A DNA stretch of 64,000 nt from Pholis gunnellus (GCA_910591455.2 OU342816.1:2522769-2586768), one strand, 5' to 3'; shown: positions 45,709 to 57,787, numbered from the stretch's first letter. Notes: generated by a model not told the origin, from the sequence alone. Program-made: numbers and translations.

Positions 45709-45871
45709 ACTTTACTCTGAGAGGTTGGAAGGAGATGTACTTTTCTAAAACATTTACGTTTCTACGTCAAAACCCGGGGAGCTAACATGAGCAGAGTTTG
45801 TTAGCACATCAGTAACTAGCGTTTGCTCTTTTATGCTGCTTTTGCTTTGTAAACAGTGAATAAAGACCTAC
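45709..45871 (-). repeat. Interspersed repeat, reverse-orientation partner of 12742-12900
   Basis: The reverse complement shows GTAGGTCTTTATTCACTGTT, AAGCAAAAGCAGCAT, GATGTGCTAACAAACTCTGC, ATGTTAGCTCC, GTAGAAACG and ATCTCCTTCCAACCTCTC in the order seen at 12742-12900. Confidence 0.7.
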
Positions 45872-45873
45872 CC

Positions 45874-45928
45874 TGGTGCTACACTAATAACAACTATGTG
45901 TATAATTATTATTATTAGTGTAGCACCA
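45874..45928. repeat. Perfect 17-bp hairpin (TGGTGCTACACTAATAA arms)
   Basis: Left arm 45874-45890 and right arm 45912-45928 are exact reverse complements around a 21-nt AT-rich loop. It abuts the end of the repeat at 45709-45871 and may be a minimal fold-back transposon or the terminus of that repeat. Confidence 0.9.
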
Positions 45929-45999
45929 CAATTAGCAGTGTGAGACATAATGGCAGAGGTTGATGGCTCAGGTGGATTATAGTGTGGTTAGATCCATGC

Positions 46000-48815
46000 C
46001 CTCACTCGTTCACATGTCAAAGTGTCCTCTAAAGTACAAGTACATTTGGACAAAGTTAAAAAATGAATGTAATGTATAAGCGGTAAAAACATCATGGCCA
46101 GCAATAGTATGTTAGCAGTAGTATAAATGTTAGCCTTGTTAGCGGCTTCATTGGTCCCATAAAGACAGATTCAGAAAACATTAAACAGAGAATAAGTGTG
46201 TGTCCTCTCCGGCTCTTCTTCTTCTTCTCTGCAGGTATATTTCATCAGTGATGCTTCCCGCCCACAGTCGGACAAACACGACCCAACCTGCAGCATCGCT
46301 GACTCTGTGGGTCTCTGCCTGCGGTGGCAGAGTTAACAAACACTACCTCTCATCCAGAACATCAAACAGGGCAGGGCCTCCAGGAGGAACCAGGGGAGAG
46401 TATTAAGGATGTTGTGTTTTATTATTTACATTAATGTCTGACGAGCACTTGTACCCACAGTGACTCTCAGCATGACGTTTCTATTTTCACAACGCTGTTT
46501 TGCTCATTGAGGCTGATTTATACAGCCTTGATTGTATTAGCACTGTTACAACAACTACTAATAGAGAGGTTTGACAACATAAAACAAACAAAGGATTGTA
46601 TTCCTCTCAAACTCCAACTGAGCAGTTACAAACCTATTGGTTTGTTTTTTCAAATTAAGATAAGATATCTGTCACCACAGAAGCACTGGCCAAAACACGG
46701 ATGAATGAATTAACACGTCATCTACACGGATATGACAGACGGATGCACCGTTGTGGCATCGATTTTGTTTGTTTAAATGTTCTTTTTCATGCAGTTTTCA
46801 GTTTTTTCTTGTCTCATAAATCCTGCAGGTAGTGTAATAATACTGCTCTTGCTGCACGTCTGGAACTACTTTAAGTTTAATTAAATGTGTTATTAATTGT
46901 AGTAGCTATAGTGGTTTTACTTTCTACTGATACAAGACTGGTTTCAGCCCAGCATCCCGAGGATTTCCATCCGTATTGGAAAATTCTGCACCTCACGATG
47001 TATGTTGTGTGAAAACATTCATCGCCAGTGGTGTGCATGCTTATGCAGAAAGGTGGGGCGTAACGGTGTTTAGGTCAGAATGGTGCATGGGTAAAAAGTT
47101 TGCATCCCAGGCAAATTAACTGTTGCGAGTTCATTAATTGTAAGAAGGATCTTTCCCATCACAAAAAATTGGATTTGAAAACCAATTGTAATGGATGTTG
47201 TCATCTGGTGAAAGGATTGCAGGGCAGATATTCTTGGTTCTTTATTTCCGGCTGTTCTGAAATTGACACACTTGTTGCTGAACTTTCGTAGGGAAACTCA
47301 TAAAAGATGAGTAATTTTCTTGTAAGATATCATACAAACCATTGTAATAGGATATGTTTTTTTAGTTACATAGTTCTATGTATATCTATTTTGAAGAGGC
47401 ATATAGCATTTTTCATTCTCTGTGATCCAGCTAGAGCTCAGCGAGTAATCTATAGAGGCCACACCAGTTCTCGTCTGCAGTACGCACATGACCAGATGTT
47501 TTGAAAGTACACACAAGAGTGTTTATTGTTGAAATCTGATTCTTTCTAATTGTTGGTAGCCACACACAAATATACTGTGGGACACAATGTACACAAATAA
47601 AACTAAGTGAAGTTTAAAATGAGACTGAAACTCGTACATAACCCAAGAGGTTTGTACATTACACCATTAGAACTAACTCGTATTTCTTTTGCCGTTTGAA
47701 ACGTCACATGATGCATCCATTTCTGTGTAACATAGATATGTTATGAGTTTGGGCTGTGCGGTATGTTTACGTTAGATGTGGAGTCACACGGGGCACAATC
47801 ACAGACTGAGGTTTGGCGGCATACGCAAAAAGACTTATTTATTCTCCTTTTTCACAGTTAGACCTCACACAGCTCACTGCTCCCCTAAAACATGACACCA
47901 AACATAACCAAAGAGACACGAGACACAATTAACCGTTTCATCAAAACAGTAACCGAGCTCACGAAACCTAATCTGACTTGTTGACAGAGCAGGTGACACA
48001 TCATCAGCGCTATAATCAAAAGTCGATATCTCGTGCTTCACCGGATTCCACATCTGCAGCGAGACATAACTATCTGGTGATTGTGTGAAATATACGACGT
48101 GTTGTCAGAGATGTTAACCAGGCGTGAGGGATCACACAGGAGGTGTTTATTTTCTCTGTCTGAGCCTGGTAAGTCACGCCTGGCTGTTCTGAAACTCCTT
48201 GAGCAGAACACGCTCTCATTAGACAGCTGTGATGGATTGATTGTGATCTATGGATCCACAGAGAAGATAGGTGAGACGTCCTCTAAAGGGAGATGCTGCA
48301 GGTTTTTCATGAGATTGTGTGTCCTTTTTATTGTACTGCGTTTTTTGGAAATTGTTTTATGCAGATGTGGCAGTGCAGATAATCCATGCGGTGCTGCACA
48401 GCTCAGACTAGTAGATCACTAATCACTGACACTGAAAGGTCTGATTCTCAATCATGTTACGAACATAGAAGCTTGTGGTAACATTTGGTGTAAAACTCTC
48501 CTTCATAAAATGATTTAAGAATGTTTGAAATAGCTATAATAAAAACGAGTTGTGGCTAATAATGGCTGCAAATAGACAGATGAGCTTAGAGGATCTTTGG
48601 ATGGAGAAGAATTTCATTGACATTGTAAACAATTTAGAGAAACTTTGAAACATTCCCTGAATTTATAATTGAATTACAGAACAGCAACGTTGGTCATATT
48701 TCATAGAAAGCCTGTTAATTTAAAGGTCACATGAGAGGAAATTGTCCCTAATCCTATAACTGAAACAAGTGATGCAGATTAACAACTTGAATGTACAACT
48801 GTTCAAAATGGAACC
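46000..48815. other. Non-coding interval, no gene seen
   Basis: A pyrimidine-rich stretch ending TTCTTCTTCTTCTCTGCAG (about 46216-46234) looks like a splice acceptor, but no convincing exon and donor follow. Remaining frames of 63-113 codons lack features. No repeats were recognised apart from short AT-rich runs. Confidence 0.35.
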
Positions 48816-48824
48816 ATATGGTAA

Positions 48825-48850
48825 ACACACACACACACACACACACACAC
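48825..48850 (+). repeat. (AC)13 microsatellite
   Basis: 26 bp of pure AC, just upstream of a LINE fragment. Confidence 0.96.
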
Positions 48851-48939
48851 CTGACTGGTAACATTACAAACTGACATGGGATGTGCACGGCCCAGGACAG
48901 GTGTGTGTGTCGTCATCACCACTAGTTTTCAAGATGGTT

Positions 48940-49280
48940 GATTTCCTCTCTGTGTGAAGTCTCATCGTTTTTTTGTACTCCGTCCGATGTCGGTAGAATC
49001 ATCTACAAACGTTAACAGCAGAGTCCCCTTCTTGTCGGGGGGTAGCAGTCGTGTGTGTGTACAGCGTGAACCGGAGGGGGCTGAGTATACAGCCCTGGGG
49101 TGCTTCCCAAGTGGAGGAGGTGTGGCTGCCAATCCCGAGGTGCCTGGGGTCTGTTTGTGAGGAAGTCTGATAACCAGTTGCAGAGTGTGTTGCTCAAGAA
49201 TGTTGGGTTCTCCACTAGGAATTTGAAATTGAGTTCTGAATGCTTAATCATTTTTGACTGCATAGCGAGAGCTTGTAGTG
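48940..49280 (-). pseudogene. LINE reverse-transcriptase fragment (dead non-LTR retrotransposon)
   Basis: The minus-strand translation contains TLCNWLSDFLTNRPQAPRDW, then GSTPGLYTQPPPVHAVHTHDC-like text. This is the thumb-side region of a fish non-LTR reverse transcriptase (usual pattern CNWILDFLTNRPQ, then GAPQGCVLSPLLYTLYTHDC). The GAPQGCVLSP core is mutated and the frame is short. It is a 5'- and 3'-truncated relic with no function. Confidence 0.75.
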
Positions 49281-50239
49281 ACGGACACCCTATAAGACGT
49301 TGTTTGTAAAGCAGTTAAATTGTTAAATCTGTCGCCCCAAATGAGAATGTTCTGGCTCCAGTAACTGCCGATGATGACCATGAGCAAAAGCCCAAATTTC
49401 AGGCATCAACTTCAGCCATGTTTCTATCTGTTCTGCTGACCAGTAGGCCACTTTGCACGTTGTCTGGTTAACTGTTTGGCAGAGTGGTTGGCTGGTTGGT
49501 TGGTCTTTTTGGCTCTTAGGTTAGTTGACTGACTGCATCACCACAAACAACAATGCAACTCCCTCCAGGCAACCACTTATGCACAAGGACTTTAAAACAC
49601 AAGCTACAGTTGGTGGTTGTACACAGGAAAACCAAACCATAAGCAGACAAGCAAAATAAAACACAAACTTGGTAAATTGTAATCTCTGTCGACATACACA
49701 GGAGACAGGAAAGGGATTAAGATAATGTTTTATGATCTGAATGCTTATCGACTTGTTTATCCCGTCCTCCTGAAGAGGGAGAGAGAGAGAAAAGGAGGAG
49801 AAGGAAAGACAGATGTTGTTTAAAAAGTATAATCCTCGGGTCTGTGATGGGGTATGTGGCTCTGCTGTTTGTCACAGCTCAGGCTGGAACAATGTATGGC
49901 AGCTTCATTGACGCTCAGCTGCAGACATGTTGTTTTTTGTTTGGTTTTATTCTTTGCTGTATTTATTTACATGTTTGTTCATGTAGCATTGCTAGCAGTA
50001 AAATAAAAGTGACTGAAATAAAGAATGAAAGTAAGAAACTACACCCTCTAGAAGATTATTATAACTAATGTAATTCTTGTCTGCATCTGTGATCTGCATG
50101 TATGCGTAAGAGAAAGTTATTGATAGTTTCCATACATGTATTATTGCAAATGTGAGATTAGATATGAGAAGGCACATTTATTTATTTATACATTTTAAAT
50201 ACACTCAACATGTACACAACACTTATAACGGTTCCTATG

Positions 50240-50490
50240 ATAACTCATGAAAGGTTATTCCTCATTTGTTGTGTGTTCTCTGACTAATGTCCACAACACG
50301 GCTCGTCAGACAAAATAAGCGTCTTCACAGCTAAGAACTTGGTTTAGGAAAATATCGTGGTTTCAGTTACAATAACTACAGACGGGGTGTTACTTGAGTA
50401 CGCAATTTAAGTGATAAATAAATCAGCCTTGACTTCTTGTTTCACACGAGACAAAGACGGCGGTCTTCCGGGTGAACGTCCGTGTTTTTT
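50240..50490 (-). repeat. Family R1, reverse copy
   Basis: The minus strand reads GTTCACCCGGAAGACCGCCG, CGTGTGAAACAAGAAGTCAA, AACACCCCGTCTGTAGTTAT and CCACGATATTTTCCTAAACC, collinear with the copy at 39830-40235. Confidence 0.7.
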
Positions 50491-50584
50491 TTTTAACCAT
50501 TCAACCAGCCCAAATGGAGATTTTGTAGTTCTTTATAATTCCTTGTTCGTGATTACGTGGATTAAATATGACTTAATTTCGTGG

Positions 50585-50602
50585 AATATATCTATATATA
50601 CC

Positions 50603-50634
<32 letters not shown>

Positions 50635-50663
50635 TAGGTATATATATATATATATATATGTAA
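50585..50663. repeat. (TA)n-rich palindromic tract
   Basis: About 80 bp of nearly pure TA with CCTA and TAGG interruptions placed symmetrically, so the tract is self-complementary and can extrude a cruciform. Confidence 0.95.
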
Positions 50664-51859
50664 ATAAGAGTGCTTTTTGTAAGTATAGGTACAAATTGTG
50701 TATGAGAACAGACTGCATGCTTCATCTATAAGGCAAAGAATAGTAAGAAATATAAAATATCATGTATTAAAATCCATGTGCTCATAGATGGAAGCACACA
50801 GATGTACAAACAAATACAGATATTTAAAAAAAAAGAAGTAAAAAATCACCCTGTGAAGGTCTCTGATTGTGAAAAGTGATGTAAAACTATTGCTAATTTA
50901 TGCTATTTTATATAATTTGCTGTCATTAATGAGACCTTAATCTAACTCGTAAATTCAAGTTAGTATAAACCTATTAAAACTACTTACTACAACTCAGGAT
51001 GCAATAACTTGGGTGTTGGAGAGAGAACAGTACCATTTCTTTCTAAAAAAAAACCCGGAAACATTCTTAGTTCAATTCATTTGACAAAACGCATTTCGAT
51101 AATTCAGCAAAAAGAGAATCCCGTCCTGTTCATGCAAACATGTGTTTGCCTTGATTTCTTAGTGAATGGAGTCATTATTGAAGGAGTCTCATTTGATATT
51201 TGCTGCCTCCTCAACACTTCTTCATAGCACAGGTGAGTTAAACATGCAAAACAAGAAAGAGACTCGCTATCAGTCATGACTAAGGCTCATCCCGGTAAGC
51301 TCGACTTTCATGGATCATCAGCAGCGTCTTTAGTTGATCCAACATCAGTCATGAAGTTCATGGGTGGGTTGCTGTCAATCGCCACCGTGTAGCTTTAGCT
51401 GCGCCCATTAGCGCTACAGAAAAGCTAACGCATTTACTGCAGTCATGTAAAGGTTGGTATGACATGAAGGCGGAGTATTAAAAAAAACTGTGGTTTAACA
51501 CATCAGTTCAGATTACAGAAGGCCCTTTAAAATCATTTCAAGGCGAGACATTTTACCAATAGTATTTTACAATTGCTTTGGCTCAACACAAAAACGACTC
51601 CCAATTTTGGAGGTAAAATAGTATGCGACATCATCATCCATCAACTTTCAGACCATCTTAATGTTTATGCTCATTAAACTATCAAACGATGCTGCCGAAC
51701 TGTAAATCCCTCTTGAAGAGAATTCCCCCTGAAAACCTTTCATTTGAGTAAAGATCACAACTGCAGTTTAATCATACGTGCATTCATTGTTTTTAAATGT
51801 ATACATTTTAATAACCCTCTCAATTTAAACAGCTTGTCCTGTAATTATCAGTTGAGACA

Positions 51860-52150
51860 CTCTACACAGCCCTTTTGTTTTCTGCAGTCTCCAAGTCCAT
51901 CCCTATAAAGCCTTTATGTTTAAAGCTCCTGCTAATTTGAATAATCTACCTGCCAATATTCGATCATCATCTCTCCAGTTGTTGACAAATGCTCTGTCTT
52001 CATTTTAATATCAGTATATCAGTTGTACACATTGCATTGTTCAGTTCTTGTTGGTGGTGTTTTTGCCACATTTGTATCATTTTATTGTCTTTTAGTTTTT
52101 TTTCTTTTTGTAAATGTTTTGCCTAAATGTGTGTTATTTTCAGTGATGAC
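51860..52150 (+). mobile_element. Possible LINE ORF2 3' end and tail remnant
   Basis: AGCTCCTGCTAATTTGAATA, then ATCTACCTGCCAATATTCG, and TCTCCAGTTG translate, with breaks, to a WNNLP..IRS..SL-like pattern found at the C-terminus of fish non-LTR elements. A T-rich tail follows. It is too degenerate for family assignment. Confidence 0.4.
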
Positions 52151-52625
52151 CAGCTTTAAAATGAGCACAAATCTCCAAGTTTGCTTTTCCCACAGTCAGT
52201 TGTTCCCACAGTCTATCGGCATATATGCTATTTAAGAAATGTACGTAGGAAACCGCAATCCCCATAAATACGGAGCTACTTAATTACAATATTTATGCGT
52301 TTGGTGTTTAATGAGCCTGTCTTCTCAAACCTGGCAGCACTGTTGTCAGTCATTGTTGCCATTGATCAAACCATTCATCCATTAATCTTTCTATTCTCAA
52401 TCAAGCGTTTGTTCAGACAGAATACAGGATGAAGGTTTGTGTAGTCTGGGTGTTATTTCCTGTCCTATTGTCTGTTGTCACACAGCGAAATGGTGGGAAC
52501 CTTCGCGAATGCTCACTCGTCTTTTCACGGGAGTGTTTGTCTGCGTTTCTGTGTGTCTGACTGGCTGTGGTTTCGCACACAAACTAGTTTCTGCTTGCCT
52601 TGCGGCTACATCTGAGGTTAGGGGT

Positions 52626-52667
52626 TTGTGTGTGTGTGTGTGTGTGTGTGTGAGTGTGTGAGTGTGT
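52626..52667 (+). repeat. (TG)n microsatellite with GAG interruptions
   Basis: About 13 pure TG units, then TGAGTGTGTGAGTGTG. Confidence 0.94.
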
Positions 52668-52739
52668 TAAATGCGTACATGTGTGGTATGAAGTCTCAAA
52701 GCGTCAATCAAATTTAAATCCAGAGATAAAAGGAAGGGG

Positions 52740-53230
52740 ATGCCCTTACTCGTCTTTTAATTATAGTGTTTGTGGTCGAAGGAGTCAGGAAGCTCGGATG
52801 CTAATGTAGCGTACGGTAGCCGCTGTTCCGCTTACCTGGTGAGGTAGACGATACAATTCCCTCACTGGGGAACTGAGTCTCATGCTTAATTAGGTATTTA
52901 CATCACAGGTGAGAGAGTGAGAGGGAGACTGGGAAGACAAAGACAGACAGAGTGAGAGAGAAGCAAAGAAACACTGGTGACTTCATTGTTTTAGTTTTGT
53001 TTTGATGGGGCCGCAGGGAGGATGGATGGATGGATGGATGGATGGATGGATGGATGGGGGGGGGTTAAAGGGGGAGAGGGTGGTTGCCACCGTAACACAG
53101 GTATATAGTATATTATTTAAGGTACAAGAGAGAGGCTGGAGGCAGACAGGTTAATCCTCACCAGGCCACCAATTACAGACTCTCCCATCCTTCCTCCCCC
53201 GTATAATCTCTGACTCACCCTCACCCTCCC
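52740..53230. promoter_or_regulatory. Candidate conserved non-coding DNA around a (GATG)n tract
   Basis: Repeat-free parts hold CTCGTCTTTTAATTATAGTG, CATGCTTAATTAGGTATTTA, CAGGTTAATCCTCACC (Pitx-type TAATCC) and CACCAATTACAGAC. They are split by a GATG microsatellite at 53021-53064. Motif content suggests a homeodomain-responsive region; conservation is untested. Confidence 0.25.
53021..53064 (+). repeat. (GATG)9 tetranucleotide tract followed by G run
   Basis: Nine GATG units, then a run of nine G bases. Confidence 0.95.
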
Positions 53231-53239
53231 TCCCCTCTA

Positions 53240-55370
53240 CCTGGCTTTTTTTCCCAGCCGCCACGTCCACGCACATCCTCTCTTTCTAGCATTTATTCAG
53301 AGGAATTGTCTCCATATCGTATGATTCTGCACCTCGTATGATTCTACATCCAGGGCCAATGCAGGAAGTAGTGACCTATTTATGAAGCGAGACAGACAGT
53401 TAGGGTGTGGAGCGGATGGGCGAGTAGCTGTTCGAATGTCACCACCTGTGGCAGGATTCTCATCCTGACTCCTGCAAATGTTGGGCAACAAAAAGTGACT
53501 AATAGGGACAACTTTTTAAGTTGGTCCAGTAATTAAGAAGAAGGCTTAACATTATGGGGGGAAAAGCCATGCGGCAACATACAAATATTTCCTTTACCTT
53601 TTTAGTTCCTGATTGTTTTTGTGTCATGAGTTTTGGACAGAGGAGTGCCCGTGATGTCAGTTTGTTGTGTCAGATTACAGAAAGCGAAGCTTAGAGTTAT
53701 ATGAAAGATTTTCAATGTCATGGCTGAATATTTAGCTGATTTCGACAGTGTAGATGCAACGCAAGATTTCTGAATTGTGAGAGAGACACAAACAAGCAGA
53801 CCGAATCAAGAGAAAGTTAAAGAAATATGTTTTAATTCCCTGAAGAGTCCCTCCTTCATAATGTTGACAGAGACTTATTATATCAATCTGAGCCAGTGAG
53901 TGAGTGGCAGAAACCGGCACTTTTAGTGGACGTAGATTTACGGTGCTCAATTGCCCGATATGCATTGCAGCCCATTTTTTCTTGTCTCTCCCTCGAAACT
54001 GGACCATTTTCAACAATTGTTGTCAAAAATGCCTCCTTAATAATAGAGTTGTATCATGATCTAGTCTGCCACACCTAAAAACACATGGAATTCATTGTTA
54101 GTGAACGTTTTGCTGATGCAGTAAGTTCTTTATGAACATGACATGGCAGGTTTGTATATTTTCATTATTTTGATTTAGAAAAATAATTGTTCATAAAGTG
54201 GTATTGCATGTATTATTAGTACATGCATGTATTTCATAAGAGTGAAACTTAAAGCGTCTAATTTGTAGAGGGAGTGTAAATGGGCTGATGAAGACATTGT
54301 GTTCTTCTTATAATCTTGCACTGACTTCATTTGAGATGCATCATGAAACAATGTGGGGCAGGAGAGGGGACGCACTGGAGCGGACAAGATAGTTTGGTGA
54401 GGCTTTGAGAAGTATAATACTATCTAATCCTTTAATGGGTGGATGCTGACGCTCGCCACACTGAGTCCCATCTGTCTCTCACACACACACACTCACACTC
54501 ACACTCACACGCACACACACACACGCGCAGCAGGTTGTGAAATCAGGCCTGAGAGAACAAAAAGTTATTGAAGAGAGAATAAAAGGTTAATGAAGCGAAA
54601 GACAAACTTGTTCACCAACTCTTCTGAGTTGTTTATATATTTTCTTATAAATTAAGTAACGACTGACTTCAACAGTATCATATTTCCTCATGAGGTCGTT
54701 TTTAGTTTATACATCTTTTTTTCAGTTTAATCGAAAAACAACTTTCCATTTTGAGTTGCTGTCTGTTGTTCATCCCTTCATGTTGATGTCATTTTTTTAA
54801 AAAAAAGGTTTTAAGTTAATTATATCCAGCTAAAATGCCAAAACCACACATTTTGGTTCTGGGTCATGCATTAATGTGTTTCTCCCAACTGTGTTTGCTT
54901 TCACACTGTTTAGACACTTAAAAAACAAACCTCTTTTGATTCTGCAAGTCCCCGTGAAGTGCAGCCGAATGAGACGCAGACTCCAAACACAATAAGCTTT
55001 GGCTTTGTGCAGCCGCTTTGCAGAGACCCAACATCCCCTCAGACACGTCGCCAGTTGTCACACTCTGCGTTTTATTGTGGCAGATCTCAGCCTCTCTGCC
55101 AGACACTGACGAGCGACTAACGACATCTTAAAGGCATCACACAAATCTGGTCCCATTAGAATACTACAGTGATCGTTGGTTTGACTTTAAAACCTGCAGC
55201 GATCTTCATCTTGTCACTTGCATGATTTGATTCAAATGAAATGAAAGCAAAAGTCTAGTTGTTGCAACTCAATATTGTTAAAACTGAATGCAAGTTGACT
55301 ATTCAATGACAGTGGCCTGTGATAATGAAGCATTTGGCTGCAAGGCACCTCGTGAATCTTTATATATTGA
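53240..55370. other. Non-coding interval, no gene seen
   Basis: The interval holds a degenerate AC/TC tract (54479-54528) and an A/T run near 54790. ORFs of 60-94 codons on either strand show no conserved features. Confidence 0.35.
54479..54528 (+). repeat. Degenerate (AC)n/(ACTC)n microsatellite
   Basis: AC units interspersed with three CACTCA units and ending ACACGCGCAG. Confidence 0.93.
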
Positions 55371-55376
55371 AACCGT

Positions 55377-55835
55377 AGACTGTATATAAGAGGACGTAGT
55401 CATCGTGACGTCACACATCGGTTTGTGGACTGCCGTTTTGAAGCCTCGAGTTCGGCTTTTTGGCCATCGCCATCTTGGCTTTTTGCAACCAGTGAAAGGA
55501 AGTTGCCATATTCGGAATGCAGAGGAGTGACGCAGAGACGCCGTACACGTCTCTGGTAGCGTAGACCTGTCAATCACAGTAAGCATCCCCTGCTTTATGG
55601 TCTATTTGACTCTAAATGGACCATAATTAACTAAATGAACATCATGTTGTATTGAAGAAGATTTGAAACTAGAGATTGAGACCATAAACTAATGTTTACA
55701 ATGTTTACTGAGGTAATAAATCAAGTGAGAAGTAGTCATTTGTTTTGCAATCAGAGGAGTCGCCCCCTGATGGCCAGTAGAGAGGAAACAACGACACTTC
55801 AGCATTGGCTTCACTGTCAGAACCGGAGGTTGCCG
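55377..55835 (-). repeat. ~450-bp dispersed repeat, reverse copy
   Basis: Begins AGACTGTATATAAGAGGACG and ends TGGCCAGTAGAGAG plus about 50 bp of further family sequence. The reverse complement is collinear with 41004-41474 and clearly diverged from it. The 14-kb inverted pair is a possible substrate for inversion. Confidence 0.85.
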
Positions 55836-55889
55836 TCTGATTGAAACAAATGTTGGAAATTGATCCAAACAAAACACGTTAGAATAGAA

Positions 55890-56090
55890 CTGAAAAGAGC
55901 AGTCCCTCCTTTTAGGGCTTTAGTCTGCGGATGTCATGTCAGACCCCCTATGCAGCCCCAATTAGGCCACTGCTCCTGGGGTTTAGAGTACCTAAGGGAG
56001 GGCCTCGCCCTGGAGACGCCCTCCCTCCCCCCCTCACTGCCTAAATCCCTGTGCAGGGATTAAAGATGGCTGGGCTGCAAAAAAAGATCA
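55890..56090. promoter_or_regulatory. Candidate regulatory element with palindromic Pitx-type sites
   Basis: Repeat-free DNA includes TTTTAGGGCTTTAGTCTGCG, CAGCCCCAATTAGGCC and TAAATCCCTGTGCAGGGATTAA at 56042-56063, where AAATCC and GGATTA face each other as inverted half-sites of the K50 homeodomain consensus. A Pitx-autoregulated element is possible. Conservation is not tested. Confidence 0.3.
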
Positions 56091-56269
56091 TGCACAAAGC
56101 CTCTTGCCCTTTTTTGATCTTGTGTGAGAGAGTAGGTGTGGGGTTAGTGGAGGTAGTGTACTTTGAGTGCAAGTATATCTGTATATTTCCATGACTGCTC
56201 ACATGTTGTACTGCTTTAAAAAACTTCCCTTCCTGTCTGTGTGGCTGTGTGTGTGTGTCTGTGTTATTG

Positions 56270-56530
56270 CCAGGAGGCGGTATTAGTGCACAATGGGTTG
56301 GAGGCGCTAAAATGGCAGCCTACTGCACTGAAGTAATTTGTCCTTCCTGGCTCGTACCACACGGCAGCAAACGCACCGTGTGTCTCTAAAATGGCCTGAG
56401 TTGAAGCTGATGTTTAGACACATCTCGCCGTGAAAAAACAAACGGTCCATTCATAAAGCTGCCATCATCACACATCAAGGATTAAGGAGCCTCCATCTCC
56501 CACCGTTTGCCACTCCTGTAGGTGGAGGAA
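56270..56530. promoter_or_regulatory. Candidate conserved non-coding element
   Basis: Repeat-free with GAAGTAATTTGTCC, GGCGCTAAAATGGCAGCC, TTCATAAAGCTGCCATC and ATCAAGGATTAAGGAGCC (GGATTA). It follows the element at 55890-56090 closely, so both may form one conserved block. Confidence 0.3.
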
Positions 56531-57504
56531 GACACCGACACCTTTAAAAAGGGTCGGCTCGTCAAAGCACTCGCTGTCCTGTGAGGCTCTTTGCATCGCA
56601 GCATCCAACGGCCACAACATGATGCTGTGAAAGAAGGACAGATGAAAAGGTATAGAGCAAAGTATGCTCCAACTGTGTGGCTAAAATATAAAATGCTGAA
56701 GTGGTCATGAGATCTGAAAAGATTATTTTATTTAAAGAACTATAATTATATTAAAAATACACATTTGTTTACTATTATATTGTGTTCATGTTCACATAAG
56801 CTTGCTGACTTTTACCCAGACGTCTAGTTCTTCATAGAAACGTACAGAGTTTCCACTCGTACAGTAGTCATGCGTGTAATTGGTTCGTTGACGGCCTGAT
56901 TTGTTTCCCTGTGAATACAGTTTATGATTTTAAACTTTACTGTTTTACTGCGAGGTAAAGACTTACTTAATTACAGCAGTTTTTTTCCAGCTGAATCCTT
57001 CCTTTGTCTCTTTGTTTCTTCTCCAGATATTTCTATCGCTTCAACACTGTTGGATATTATCTTATTAACTTATCATATTTTGAAACTCAAGTATAACTCA
57101 AGTTTGCAAGTGAAGACAAAAACTTGATTTAGTTTAGGAAGAAAGGCAGCTAAGCGAAGAGTGGAACAACTTTATATCAGATTTATAAATCTGTGAATTC
57201 AAAATGACCCTAACCTGCTTCACACTGTGTCGGTAGATGCCGACAACCAACCAATGCTGTCTTTACTGACAATACGTGCACTTTTATTTTGCTCCTGATA
57301 CATGTAGAATTATGTTTTTTTCAGATTAATCTGATCATAATTTACTTTCTCCCCATCTTGTTTTAGATATGAAGTGGAAGGCTTTTCTCTCTCCTTCAAA
57401 TAATATAAATGTTATATGAATATGTCTTCTCTCTCTCAATCAATTCTTCCACTGCTCTCAGCCCATTTGTATTGGCACACTGTCTCAAGCAGTCTCAAGA
57501 CATG

Positions 57505-57505
<1 letters not shown>

Positions 57506-57555
<50 letters not shown>
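57506..57555 (+). repeat. (AC)n microsatellite
   Basis: About 24 pure AC units. Confidence 0.97.
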
Positions 57556-57558
<3 letters not shown>

Positions 57559-57764
57559 ACGCTTGTTAGGCACTGGCAGGAAAAATAAAGACCTGAACTG
57601 AGGTAGCAAAGGGGGGGAAAGAAAGAAAAAAAAAAAACAGCACTGAGGTAGCTTGTAAATTGTGCTGGAATGCCGACGCAGCCAATCGAACGGCAGGAGA
57701 CTGGGGGATTGGGAGGGGCGTGCGTAAAGCAATGATGATGCTAATGCAGCCAATTAGAGCTGGG

Positions 57765-57787
57765 CCCCCCCCCCCCCCCCCCCCCCC
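57765..57787 (+). repeat. C23 homopolymer
   Basis: Twenty-three C bases directly after AATTAGAGCTGGG. Two CAGCCAAT motifs lie 70 bp apart upstream (57680, 57748). The complementary G23 is quadruplex-prone. Confidence 0.95.

Noticed and set aside
46200..46406. Exon after a strong acceptor-like pyrimidine tract
   Set aside because: No matching donor with a conserved-looking frame; the peptide is not recognised.
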